A DNA stretch of 64,000 bases from Aplectana chamaeleonis (Eukaryota; Nematoda; Chromadorea; Rhabditida; Cosmocercidae), in NCBI GenBank assembly GCA_029168955.1, contig JAPDOI010001166.1:150949-214948 (forward strand). The letters are read 5' to 3'. Under the pieces are notes generated by a model, which was not told where the DNA came from, did no database searches, and saw only the letters and a program-made list of their open reading frames with translations. Position numbers and translations under genes: made by a program. Positions 10,599-20,334 of the stretch are shown here, piece by piece; position 1 is the stretch's first letter; each line of letters begins with the position of its first letter.

Positions 10599-11217
10599 TC
10601 AAGTCAATAATTTCTCTACATTTGGGAAATCAAGTTGAAAGCCAAATCCAATAAAACAATTTCACGACATTTAAGAACAATGCCAAATCCCTAACCTTTT
10701 TTTGCGGAGCCCAACTTTCAGAAATTTCACAGCTTTTTCCGAGGGTTTCCCTTCTACAATATCGTCAATCTCTGGAGGGAGGAGCCGCGATGCTTTTATG
10801 ATAGCTTTATTATAAAAGTCAAGTTGATGTTTTTGAGGAAACATAGTGGTAGAAATGAAGAAAGAACCGCTCTGTTGCTATGATAGCAAGGTAATATGTA
10901 GCTGCATCGCGGATTCCTAGAGGTAGAATACAAGGCATATACTTTCTGGATTTAAAAGTCTAAAAAATTAGGAAACGAGTTTTAAAATGACAGAATTGCA
11001 CAGGACCAGTCGCTCTAGCCAAATTTCACCGGTTCTTGTCGCTCGTCTGTGCCGGCCCAGACGTCTGACTCGGAGGCATAACTTGCATACGGTGTCCTGG
11101 ACATTAAACTGAGTCCCTGCACACATCCCATCATGTCCTGCACGCCCCTACTGGGGTCCTACACACGTCCCATGATGTCTTGCACACTCCTACCGAGGTC
11201 CAGCACACTAGAGTGTT
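10599..11217 (+). other. Right head arm and body of B1
   Basis: 10599-10724 mirrors 2446-2572 (B1 outer arm). 10725-11090 is unique B-body sequence whose start matches B2. About 11095-11215 is a decayed array A (CACACGTCCCATGATGTCTT / GCACACTCCTACCGAGGTCC). No coding potential recognised. Confidence 0.55.
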
Positions 11218-11245
11218 GCCCAGGTATTCCTTTATTTGAATAACA

Positions 11246-11340
11246 TTCGAATATTCGAATATTCGAATATTCAAAGAAGTGAAATATTCGGTTCATTCGA
11301 ATATTCGAATATTCAGCATGAATAATTCGAATATTCGACA
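11246..11340. repeat. ATTCGAAT short tandem repeat
   Basis: Runs of TTCGAATA with 8-bp period, interrupted near 11270-11290, resumed to 11340. Self-complementary, so it can form hairpins. The spacing (8 bp) is wrong for a heat-shock element (10-bp repeat of GAAnnTTC). Confidence 0.85.
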
Positions 11341-11770
11341 AGATCGCACTCCATTTTGCCCTGATTTTACATTGCAAACATCTTAGCGTAATGACCCCTA
11401 ATTTCTCACAATTCTTCAGTACCTCCTAAATTTATAGTTATAGCAAGTATGTACAATACATTAAACTGCTCGTAGGATTTTGTCAAAACGCTAGAAATGC
11501 CCATTTCACCTTTAGTTATAGAGAAAAGTTTGAATTTCGAGCGACGCATAAGTATAGCAACACTTGAGGAACGTGAAAGTGTCTTGCAAGAACGGCCACA
11601 TTGTATCATTTTCATGCGTATTTTTGTGGAACTGGTTCAAGGTGATGCTATTCGTCCACTTTCCCGGTGGACTTCACCTGAATACTCATTGTCAGGCTGA
11701 AAAAAAAATTCGAGTTGTCAAGAGGGTGCAGTTTATGAGATGACAACTTAACGTCGGCATGGATCCGGAA

Positions 11771-11872
11771 GAGACTTTGAGTTCACTGTTGAAGGTTGGC
11801 GCAAATTCGGTGCCATATGCTATAACATAGGTGCACCGAATTCGCGCCAGCCTTCAATGGGTAACGAGTCTC
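11771..11872. repeat. Small MITE-like hairpin
   Basis: Arms GAGACT...TTGAAGGTTGGCGC..ATTCGGTGC and GCACCGAATTCGCGCC.GCCTTCAA...GAGTCTC pair over about 40 bp on either side of an 18-bp loop (CATATGCTATAACATAG). No clear target duplication. Confidence 0.7.
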
Positions 11873-11976
11873 TGAGGATCATACCAACCTGTTGTCGACG
11901 CCCCAGTTTGCCTGAGTGGATTGAATGGGATAGTACGCAATAGAGTGTTGCCCAAATATTTGTTTATTCGAATTTA

Positions 11977-11998
11977 TGTTTAATTACCCAAGTTTGAG
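11977..11998 (+). other. SL1 spliced-leader sequence at the 5' end of a LINE
   Basis: The 22 bases match the conserved nematode SL1 leader at 21 of 22 positions (only the first G is replaced); the core ATTACCCAAGTTTGAG is intact. The SL1 RNA gene body that normally follows (Sm site, second hairpin) is absent. It stands 144 nt upstream of the ORF1 start (12143) of a CR1-like LINE, as expected if a trans-spliced LINE transcript was copied back into the genome. The sequence identity is established knowledge; the mechanism is inference. Confidence 0.75.
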
Positions 11999-12142
11999 GT
12001 CTGGTCTATGGTATATGGTGCCTCAGTGGTATTTTCCTTACTGGTCTGGTGATCTCATGGTCTGGTGATCTCATGCGCATTCTATGGTAACCTAGTGCTG
12101 ATCTCCTGCAAACAGTGCGAATTCACTGGTACTTTGTTTGAT

Positions 12143-12465
12143 ATGATGGATAATGCTAGTAATATCATGGCGATGTCATCGACGACGAGTGACTTTGATG
12201 CGGCCGCTAAGCTAATGATGGAGGATGCGTCGATTCCGGCTCACCTTCGTGTTGTGATTGCGTATTTGATGGAAGGAAGAAACCAGATGCAGAACCTGTG
12301 CGATGTGGACCGTGAGCTGTCTCAACATGTTACTGCCTTATTGGAGGACAATGCCAAACTGAGGCAAGAAATCACAGCTCTCAGGAGTAGTAATAATTGC
12401 CTTGTTCCTGCTATTACCGAGTCTTCTCAAGTTTCCGCCGTTAACATCAATTCTGGCGATTCCAA
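12143..12465 (+). pseudogene. CR1-like LINE ORF1, N-terminal fragment
   Basis: Open from ATG 12143 (MMDNASNIM...), in frame with an upstream ATG at 12065. The predicted product has a helical segment (AHLRVVIAYLMEGRNQMQNL) and a coiled-coil heptad stretch (ELSQHVTALLEDNAKLRQEI), typical of the N-terminal oligomerisation part of LINE ORF1 proteins. The frame runs into the 3' end of element B2 at 12466 and continues in frame (GAT TCC AA|T TTT CAT) at 23718. The 5' UTR has a 16-bp tandem duplication (GGTCTGGTGATCTCAT, about 12040-12075). Assignment as ORF1 rests on architecture and on the downstream ORF2; it has no catalytic motif. Confidence 0.6.
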
Positions 12466-12470
12466 TTGTG

Positions 12471-12489
12471 GTGAGCGCGAAGCGCTCAC
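12471..12489 (-). other. 3' terminal stem-loop of B2
   Basis: GTGAGCGCGAAGCGCTCAC, identical to the ends of A2 and A3 although the adjoining 3' region (CCGCGCGGATGCCC...) differs, so the stem-loop is the conserved terminal feature of both subfamilies. Confidence 0.7.
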
Positions 12490-12683
12490 CAGGATTTGGC
12501 TTTGATCTCTTCCCGCGCGGATGCCCTACAATGAGATCACCTATTCATACCGTCAACAGAGGTATGAGCTGTACACTATTCGACGCGCTGCAAGAAATTA
12601 CATATGTGTGCAACTTTTCATCATAACTGGTCCCCGCTTTCTAAAGTTATGACCTCTCAAAGTACGCAAAAACGTTCTTCACC

Positions 12684-12783
12684 ACCGCCTCCGCCTCCGC
12701 CTCCGCCTCCGCCTCCGCCTCCGCCTCCGCCTCCGCCTCCGCCTCCGCCTCCGCCTCCGCCTCCGCCTCCGCCTCCACCTCCG
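12684..12783 (+). repeat. (CCGCCT)n microsatellite
   Basis: About 16 perfect CCGCCT hexamers. It creates poly-proline and poly-arginine ORFs on the two strands; neither has flanking coding character. Confidence 0.97.
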
Positions 12784-12839
12784 TCCGTCGAAAACCATTT
12801 TTTTGGAAGGCGTGGACCAAATCGCTCGAAAATTTGTGA

Positions 12840-13037
12840 CTAGAGGTAATCGGCCACGGGAATGACGAAAATAATTGTCAGAACTCACCATAATGACTTC
12901 TGGGCCCCTAACGGGCGTTTGAAACTCGGAAACCGGCCTCTCAAGATTAGTTTATAAAAATGACGGGTTTTTCGTTATCAGTCATTGTTTTCTTAGAGAC
13001 TCCATATAAATACCTTGCTCTCTAGGGTGGTGTACTC
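12840..13037 (+). repeat. Diverged direct repeat inside B2 (partner 22440-22635)
   Basis: The block around TTATCAGTCATTGTTTTCTTAG...AGGGTGGTG matches CTATCAATCATTGTTTTTATTAG...GGTAGCCTCAC at about 22575-22630, in the same orientation. The sequences are about 70% identical by eye. No function recognised. Confidence 0.5.
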
Positions 13038-13068
13038 TAAGGCCCCGGTCATAGTTGGTGCTATTGTG

Positions 13069-13087
13069 GTGAGCGCGAAGCGCTCAC
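13069..13087 (-). other. 3' terminal stem-loop of A3
   Basis: GTGAGCGCGAAGCGCTCAC, 5 nt from the 13063/13064 junction. Confidence 0.7.
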
Positions 13088-13629
13088 CCGATTTGGCTTT
13101 GATTCGCCATCGCGCAACCCCCTGATCTCAGTATCAGGGTCCAGAGTAGACGTAGGAAGACCGTTCTTTTTGCATTTAGTACACTTAAGAAAGGTGAATA
13201 ACTGTTAAAAAAATGGTCCGAAATGGTTACCTGAGATTGGAGAAAAAGTGTCGAAACCACGTCATTTTGGTCGAAAAAATGTTCATCTCCTTTTCTTTTT
13301 TCAGTTGGCGTTCACGATCTTGTTGGAACACTTATCGTTGAGCTAGAGAGCTCATTTTTGGCCAGGGAGCTGGTTTTGTTTGCACCTAGCTCCTGTCAAA
13401 ATTTGAAGTTGGTAGCTCAATTTTTGTGGAACCTCAAAATTGAGGGTCAGGAAACACAAAAACACGTAAACATGTTATTATAAACCATCCGACGTTTACT
13501 TATTCGTAAAAATGAACTAGTGAAAAAAACACCGTTACTGATAGGCTTTTACTCAGGATTTGACGGGCAACGCTTCAATCAATACGGCAGGATCTCGGAA
13601 GTACTTTTTGGAACGCTGCACCGTGTGAC

Positions 13630-16600
13630 TCAGAAGTGCGCCACAGAACGCCGTAGTAAGTGTGCGGGACCCAAGTGGGAGTACGCAGGACGCCGTAGAA
13701 AATGTGCGGAACCCAAATGGGTGTGCGCAGAACGCCGTAGAAAGTGTGCGGGACCCAAGTGGGAGTGCGCAGGACGCCGTAGAAAGTGTGCGGGACCCAA
13801 ATGAGAGTGCGCCGGACGCCGTAGAAAGCGTGCGGGACCCAAATGGGTGTGCGCAGAACGCCGTAAAAAGTGTGTGGGACCTAAATGAAAGTGCGCCGGA
13901 CGCCGTAGAAAGTGTGCGGGACCCACGTGGGAGTGCGCCGGACGCCGTATAAAGTGTGCGGGTCCCTAATGGGTGTGAGCAGAACGCGGTAGTAATTGTG
14001 TGAGACCCAAATGAGAGTGCGCCGGACGCCGTAGAAAGTGTACGGGACCCAAATGAGAGACCGTCGGACGCCGTAGAAAGTGTGCGGGACTAAAGTGGGA
14101 GTGCGCCGGACGCCGTAGAAAGCATGCGGGACCCAAGTGGGAGTGCACCGGACGCCGTAGAAAGTGTGCGGGACCCACATGGGCGTGCGCAGAACGCCGT
14201 AAGCGTGCGGGACCCAAAGGGAGTGCGCCGGACGCCGTTGAAAGTGTGCGGGACTCAAGTGGGAGTGCGCCGGACGCCGTATAAAGTGTGCGGGACCCAA
14301 ATGAGAGTGCGCCGGACGCCGTAGAAAGTGTGCGGACCCAAATGAGAATGCGCCGGACGCCGTAGAAAGTGTGCGGAACCCACGTGGGAGTGCGCCGGAG
14401 GCCGTATAAAGTGTGCGGGTCCCAAATGGGTGTGCGCAGGACGCTGTAGTAATTGTGTGAGACCCAAATGAGAGTGCGCCGGACGCCGTAGAAAGTGTGC
14501 GGGACCCAAATGAGAGAGCGTCGGACGCCGTAGAAAGTGTGCGGGACCCAAGTGGGAGTGCGCCGGACGCCGTAGAAAGTGTGCGGGACCCAAATGAGTG
14601 TGCGCCGGACGCCGTAGAAAGTGTGCGGGACCCAAATGGGTGTGCGCAGAACGCCGTAAAAAGTGTGTGGGATCCAAATGAAAGTGCGGCGCACGCCGTA
14701 GAAAGTGTGCGGGACCCACGTGGGAGGTGTGCCGCACGCCGTATAGAGTGTGCGGGATTCAAGTGGGAGTGCGCCGGACGCCGTATAAAGTGTGCGGGAC
14801 CCAGAGTGGGAGTGCGCCGGAAGCCGTAGAAAACGTGCGGGACCCAAATGGGTGTGCGCAGAACGCCATAAAAGTGTGTGGGACCTAAATGAAAGTGCGC
14901 CGGACGCCGTAGAAAGTGTGCGGGACACACTTGGGAGTGCGCCGGACGCCGTATAAAGTGTGCGGGTCCCAAATGGGTGTGAGCAGAACGCGGTAGTAAT
15001 TGTGTGAGACCCAAATGAGAGTGCGCCGGACGCCGTAGAAAGTGTGCGGGACCCAAATGAGAGACCGTCGGACGCCGTAGAAAGTGTGCGGGAGTAAAGT
15101 GGGAGTGCGCCGGACGCCGTAGAAAGTGTGGGGGCCCCAAATGAGAGTGCGCCGGACGCCGTAGAAAGTGTGCGGGACCCAAATGGGTGTGCGCAGAACG
15201 CCGTAAAAAGTGTGTGGGACCTAAATGAAAGTGCGCCGGACGCCGTAGAAAGTGTGCGGGACCCACATGGGCGTGCGCAGAACGCCGTAGAAAGCGTGCG
15301 GGACCCAAAAGGTAGTGCGCCGGACGCCGTAGAAAGTGTGCGGGACTCAAGTGGGAGTGCGCCGGACGCCGTAGAAAGTGTGCGGGACCCAAATGAGAGT
15401 GCGCCGGACGCCGTAGAAAGTGTGCGGGACTCAAGTGGGAGTGTGCAGGACGCTGTAGTAATTGTGTGAGACCCAAATGAGAGTGCGCCGGACGCCGTAG
15501 AAAGTGTGCGGGACCCAAATGAGAGAGCGTCGGACGCCGTAGAAAGTGTGCGGGACCCAAATGAGAGAGCGTCGGACGCCGTAGAAAGTGTGCGGGACTC
15601 AAGTGGGAGTGCGCCGGACGCCGTAGAAAGCGTGCGGGACCCAAATTAGAGTGCGCCACACACCGCAGAAAGTATGCGGGACCCAAGTGGGATTGTGCCG
15701 CACGCCGTATAAAGTGTGCGGGACCCACAGGGGCGTGCGCAGAACGCCGTAGAAAGCGTGCGGGACCCAAAAGGGAGTGCGCCGGACGCCGTAGAAAGTG
15801 TGCGGGACCCAAATGAGAGTGCGCCGGACGCCGTAGAAAGTGTGCGGGACCCAAATGGGTGTGCGCAGAACGCCGTAAAAAGTGTGTGGGACCTAAATGA
15901 AAGTGCGCCGGACGCCGTAGAAAGTGTGCGGGACACACGTGGGAGTGCGCCGGACGCCGTATAAAGTGTGCGGGTCCCAAATGGGTGTGAGCAGAACGCG
16001 GTAGTAATTGTGTGAGACCCAAATGAGAGTGCGCCGGACGCCGTAGAAAGTGTGCGGGACCCAAATGAGAGAGCGTCGGACGCCGTAGAAAGTGTGCGGG
16101 ACTCAAGTGGGAGTGCGCCGGACGCCGTAGAAAGCGTGCGGGACCCAAATGAGAGTGCGCCACACGCCGTAGAAAGCATGCGGGACCCAAGTGGGAGTGC
16201 GCCGAACGCCGTAGAAAGTGTGCGGGACCCACAGGGGCGTGCGCAGAACGCCGTAGAAAGCGTGCGGGACCCAAAAGGGAGTGCGCCGGACGCCGTTGAA
16301 AGTGTGCGGGACTCAAGTGGGAGTGCGCCGGACGCCGTATAAAGTGTGCGGGACCCAAATGAGAGTGCGCCGGACGCCGTAGAAAGTGTGCGGGACCCAA
16401 ATGAGAATGCGCCGGACGCCGTAGAAAGTGTGCGGAACCCACGTGGGAGTGCGCCGGAGGCCGTATAAAGTGTGCGGGTCCCAAATGGGTGTGCGCAGGA
16501 CGCTGTAGTAATTGTGTGAGACCCAAATGAGAGTGCGCCGGACGCCGTAGAAAGTGTGCGGGACCCAAATGAGAGAGCGTCGGACGCCGTAGAAAGTGTG

Positions 16601-17670
16601 CGGGACCCAAGTGGGAGTGCGCCGGACGCCGTAGAAAGTGTGCGGGACCCAAATGGGAGTGCGCCGGACGCCGTAGAAAGTGTGCGGGACCCAAATGGGT
16701 GTGCGCAGAACGCCGTAAAAAGTGTGTGGGATCTAAATGAAAGTGCGCCGGACGCCGTAGAAAGTGTGCGGGACCCACGTGGGAGTGTGCCGCACGCCGT
16801 ATAGAGTGTGCGGGATTCAAGTGGGAGTGCGCCGGACGCCGTATAAAGTGTGCGGGACCCAAGTGGGAGTGCGCCGGAAGCCGTAGAAAACGTGCGGGAC
16901 CCAAATGGGTGTGCGCAGAACGCCATAAAAAGTGTGTGGGACCTAAATGAAAGTGCGCCGGACGCCGTAGAAAGTGTTCGGGACACACGTGGGAGTGCGC
17001 CGGACGCCGTATAAAGTGTGCGGGTCCCAAATGGGTGTGAGCAGAACGCGGTAGTAATTGTGTGAGACCCAAATGAGAGTGCGCCGGACGCCGTAGAAAG
17101 TGTGCGGGACCCAAATGAGAGACCGTCGGACGCCGTAGAAAGTGTGCGGGAATCAAGTGGGAGTGCGCCGGACGCCGTAGAAAGTGTGCGGGACCCAAAT
17201 GAGTGTGCGCCGGACGCCGTAGAAAGTGTGCGGGACCCAAATGGGTGTGCGCAGAACGCCGTAAAAAGTGTGTGGGACCTAAATGAAAGTGCGCCGGACG
17301 CCGTAGAAAGTGTGCGGGACCCACATGGGCGTGCGCAGAACGCCGTAGAAAGCGTGCGGGACCCAAAAGGTAGTGCGCCGGACGCCGTAGAAAGTGTGCG
17401 GGACTCAAGTGGGAGTGCGCCGGACGCCGTAGAAAGTGTGCGGGACCCAAATGAGAGTGCGCCGGACGCCGTAGAAAGTGTGCGGGACCCAAATGAGAAT
17501 GCGCCGGACGCCGTAGAAAGTGTGCGGAACCCACGTGGGAGTGCGCCGGACGCCGTATAAAGTGTGCGGGACCCAAATGAGAGTGCGCCACACGCCGTAG
17601 AAAGCATGCGGGACCCAAGTGGGAGTGCGCCGGACGCCGTAGAAAGTGTGCGGGACCCAAATAGAAGCAC
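13630..17670 (-). repeat. 42-bp minisatellite array B of A3 (about 96 units) with about 1-kb higher-order repeats
   Basis: Same unit as 7550-9395. A rare variant (GAGCAGAACGCGGTAGTAAT) recurs at 13977, 14981, 15989 and 17039, spacings 1004, 1008 and 1050 bp, i.e. about 24, 24 and 25 units. Neighbouring variants repeat in the same order, so blocks of about 24 units have been amplified together. A 1,259-codon ORF is open on the minus strand purely because 42 is divisible by 3; small indels in several units switch its repeat frame part-way. Confidence 0.95.
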
Positions 17671-17690
17671 GCCCATGCGGATCATTTTTT

Positions 17691-17940
17691 CCGCAGGGTT
17701 ACCGTAACCATTCTTGAGCAAAACATGATAACGAACGATAACACATGCTCATAACATGCGGGGTGTAAAAGGGCAGAGGAGCGGTATGCATTCATTCACG
17801 CACCGTTCTCCTCGAGAAGCCGCCGGGAAGTGGCTGAGGAGGTCGAAATTTTGCAAACACGTTTGTTGGCTATTACGATGTGCTCATATGCAAGCTGACA
17901 CTCAGAAAATCTTTGAAGGAGGGTAATGGTAGCCCTGCGG
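17691..17940 (+). promoter_or_regulatory. Inverted-repeat cassette with stem-loop (A3)
   Basis: Ends CCGCAGGGTTACCGTAACC and GGTAATGGTAGCCCTGCGG. Stem-loop GCGGTATGCATTCATTCACG..CACCG near 17780-17810, preceded by TGTAAAAGGGC (decayed TATA-like site). Confidence 0.45.
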
Positions 17941-18084
17941 AAAAATGATCGGCATAAGCGTGCTTGTGACCCAAATGGGCGTACGCAGAACGCCGTAGAA
18001 AGTGTGTGGGACCCAAATGAGAGTGCGTTGGACACCTTAGAAAGTGCCGGACCCAAATGGGTGTGCGCAGAACGCCGTAGAAAG

Positions 18085-18310
18085 TGTTCAGGACATCAGT
18101 GGGAGTGTGCAAGATGTAACAGAATGTGCGCAGGACATTAGTGGGAGTGTGCAGGATGTCATACAAAGTGTGTAGGACATCAGTGGAAGGGTGCAGGACA
18201 TTAGTGGGAGTGTGCAGGACGTCATAGAAAGTGTGCAGGACATCAGAGAGGTGTGCAGGACATCAGTTGGAGTGCGCAGGACGTCATAGAAGGGGGAGGG
18301 GGCAGGACAT
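18085..18310 (-). repeat. Array A of A3 (about 5 units)
   Basis: GGACATCAGTGGGAGTGTGC / AGGACGTCATAGAAAGTGTG 21-bp half-units, the reverse complement of the array at 27950-29400. Confidence 0.85.
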
Positions 18311-18387
18311 CAGTGGGTTTACTTTCATCTAACACCTTCAGGCATAAATCATGTTAGAAAGGAAACCTTTAGGAAAAATAAATGAAA

Positions 18388-19052
18388 TTCCTGAAAGTTT
18401 AGGTTCCTGGCAAAAGTGAAGATTTGGCATGGCCTTGTTTTCGAAGAATTAGATTTATACTCAGGTAAAAGGGGAAGGTGAAGAAAAATGAAAAAAAAAG
18501 TTTTGAAATATTCTTGAGAACGATTTGGCGTAGAATAATTTGTTTTTCGGGGAATGAAGTGAAATAGTTGAAAGTATGATTTGGCAGTCGAGTTTGAACC
18601 GACCATTGATAAGAGTTGTGCAAAATGAGAGATCGCCTTGTCTGTGCTTATCCGTAGAACATATCAAAGCGAAATCACGCGTGTTGATTTTACTTCACCT
18701 AATACGTGAAGACCGCCGCATTACAGCTCCCGAAAATGTTTTGATGCTTCCCATTTCACGCGTGATTTCGCTTTGATATGTTCTACGGATAAGCACAGAC
18801 AAGGCGATCTCTCATTTTGCACAACTCTTATCAATGGTCGGTTCAAACTCGACTGCCAAATCATACTTTCAACTATTTCACTTCATTCCCCGAAAAACAA
18901 ATTATTCTACGCCAAATCGTTCTCAAGACTATTTCAAGACTTTTTTTTTCATTTTTCTTCACCTTCCCCTTTTACCTGAGTATAAATCTAATTCTTCGAA
19001 AACAAGGCCATGCCAAATCTTCACTTTTGCCAGGAACCTAAACTTTCAGGAA
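18388..19052. repeat. Palindromic 5' head of A3
   Basis: Arms 18388 to about 18680 and about 18760 to 19052 pair almost perfectly. The spacer near 18685-18755 again contains TAATACGTGAAGACCG. The arms differ from A1/A2 in sequence detail (GATAAGCACAGACAAGG versus GATAAGCTCATACAATG) while staying matched to each other, so the arms evolve in concert. Confidence 0.85.
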
Positions 19053-20180
19053 TTTGCATCTGCATCCCGCACCCCCATCACCCCAACACCCCCCGCACCC
19101 CCCAACACCACCCCGGTCGATACGTATGTTTAAAATGATGGAGTGAGGTTGAGAAAATCTTTCGATGCATCCAACTAGATATGACGATGATTACGTGGCC
19201 AACAGGATTGCACCTGTTCAGAGAAATAGTGAAGGCGAGTATGGGTGAAGTCACGGAGGTAGCAGTAAGGTTAGCTTTCTAGTGATACGCAATGTTTTAT
19301 CTTCGACCCGCCCACCCGGTGATTTTCTCATCCGCCGTCATCCACGTATTGCATGGATATCGACCGCGTCGGATACATTGAGTGATTTTTCTCAACCTCA
19401 CTCCATCATTTTAAACATACGTATCGACCGGGGGGTGCGGGGGTGTTGGGGGGTGCGGGGGTGCGGGGAGCGGGGGATACACCAGTGATTTTCAGCTTCA
19501 CCTCACCATGTTGTTCATACGTATCGACCGGGTGGGTGTTGGGGTGTGCGGGGGGTGAGGCCTTAGGCCCCGGTCATAGTTGGATGAGCCGACGCCTCCA
19601 GCCCGGTCGATACACACAGAATGCATTGGAAATGGGATGCAAAAATCACTCGGTGTATCCCCCGCACCCCCAACACCCCCAACACCCACCCGGTCGATAC
19701 GTATGAACAACATGGTGAGGTGAAGCTGAGAAAATCACTCAGTGTATCCCCGCACCCCCAACACCCCCCGCACCCCCAACCCCACCCGGGTCGATTCGTA
19801 TGTTTAAAATGATGGAGTGAGGTTGAGAAAAACACTCAGTGCATCCGACGCGGTCGATATCCATGCAATACGTGGATGAGAAAATCACCGGGTGGGCGGG
19901 TCGAAGATAAAACATTGCGTATCACTAGAAAGCTAACCTTACTGCTACCTCCGTTACTTCACCATACTCGCCTTCACTATTTCTCTGAACAGGTGCAATC
20001 CTGTTGGCCACGTAATCATCGTCATATCTAGTTGGATGCATCGAGTGATTTTCTCAACCTCACTCCATCATTTTAAACATACGCATCGACCGGGGTGGTG
20101 TTGGGGGTGCGGGGGGTGTTGGGCGGTGCGGGGGGTGTTGGGGGTGCGGGGGGTGTTGGGGGTGCGGGAGGATGCAGATG
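19053..20180. repeat. G/C-tract palindrome of foldback F
   Basis: Inverted arms of about 400-500 bp containing GGTCGATACGTATGTTTAAA, GTTAGCTTTCTAGTGATACG and GGGGGTGCGGGGGTGTTGGG tracts, with several smaller internal inversions (19400-19800). Candidate for strong secondary structure; no ORF of interest. Confidence 0.8.
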
Positions 20181-20334
20181 CAAATAGCACCAACTATGAC
20201 CGGGGCCTAAACGTCCGGCTTGGAACAGGACGCTATGCGGAAGGGTTGTTTTTGAGCGTGGCGCGTGTTTGTACCATGCGCACCAAAGATAAGAAGTCGT
20301 CGCAGGGTGTGCTGAAGTGTCGGTTGACTATGCG

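Larger units (their letters stand above)
2446..11217 (+). mobile_element. Helitron-like subfamily B element B1, swollen by nested insertions
   Basis: The 5' end at 2446 (A|TTTCTGAAAGTTGGGC) is the same as the 5' end of the element at 12466-23717. The mirror arm of its palindromic 5' head ends at 10724 (...GCCCAACTTTCAGAAA). Between the arms lie two subfamily A elements (2573-5330 and 6973-10598), inserted at the same position in each arm, and a mariner. After the head the unique body (TTTCACAGC...GGGTTTCCCTTCTACAATATCGTC) matches B2, followed by a short decayed array A at about 11095-11215. No 3' stem-loop is seen, so the element seems truncated near 11217. No protein-coding capacity of its own. 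Confidence 0.65.
11218..11976. other. Non-coding repeat-derived stretch upstream of the CR1-like LINE
   Basis: A motif, AGTGTTGCCCA..TATT..TTTATT, occurs at 11213 and again at 11944, so the segment is flanked by, or built from, copies of one repeat. It contains an 8-bp tandem repeat (ATTCGAAT, 11246-11340) and a hairpin element (11771-11872). The short ORFs show no recognisable domain. Confidence 0.45.
13064..19052 (-). mobile_element. Helitron-like subfamily A element, copy A3 (5,989 bp)
   Basis: Complete copy. The 3' end is at 13064 (GCTA|TTGTGGTGAGCG, stem-loop 13069-13087) and the 5' end at 19052 (CTTTCAGGAA|TTTGCATCTGC). The intact target is the mirror-image end of F at 20180-20190 (GCAAATAGCACC), so insertion was between A and T with no lost or duplicated base. 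Order in its own direction: head 19052-18388, array A 18310-18085, cassette 17940-17691, array B 17670-13630, unique 3' region with the CCCTGAT/ATCAGGG hairpin, stem-loop. Arrays make up about 70% of it. Confidence 0.75.
13041..20207. mobile_element. Foldback element F with TAA target duplication (1.18 kb without its insertion)
   Basis: Ends GGCCCCGGTCATAGTTGGTG (13041) and the reverse complement (to 20207), each flanked by TAA (13038-13040, 20208-20210). A3 is inserted 23 bp from its left end. The rest (19053-20180) is a G/C-tract-rich palindrome. A 3-bp TAA/TTA duplication fits PIF/Harbinger-type insertion, but there is no transposase to confirm it. A further internal copy of the end (TTAGGCCCCGGTCATAGTTGG) sits near the centre at 19563. 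Confidence 0.7.

Noticed and set aside
2446..10724. Classic foldback transposon (Drosophila FB type) instead of Helitron-like
   Set aside because: FB-type elements make target duplications and carry repeats inside the inverted arms; here the arrays are outside the palindrome, ends are asymmetric, and A|T targets show no duplication. Not fully excluded.
11246..11340. Heat-shock element cluster
   Set aside because: GAA/TTC spacing has an 8-bp period instead of the 10 bp required, and it is explained as a simple tandem repeat.
12604..12891. Poly-proline and poly-arginine ORFs
   Set aside because: Translation of a (CCGCCT)n microsatellite.
13881..17660. 1,259-residue ORF
   Set aside because: Array B of A3; indels switch its repeat register without stopping it, as expected for stop-poor satellite rather than protein.
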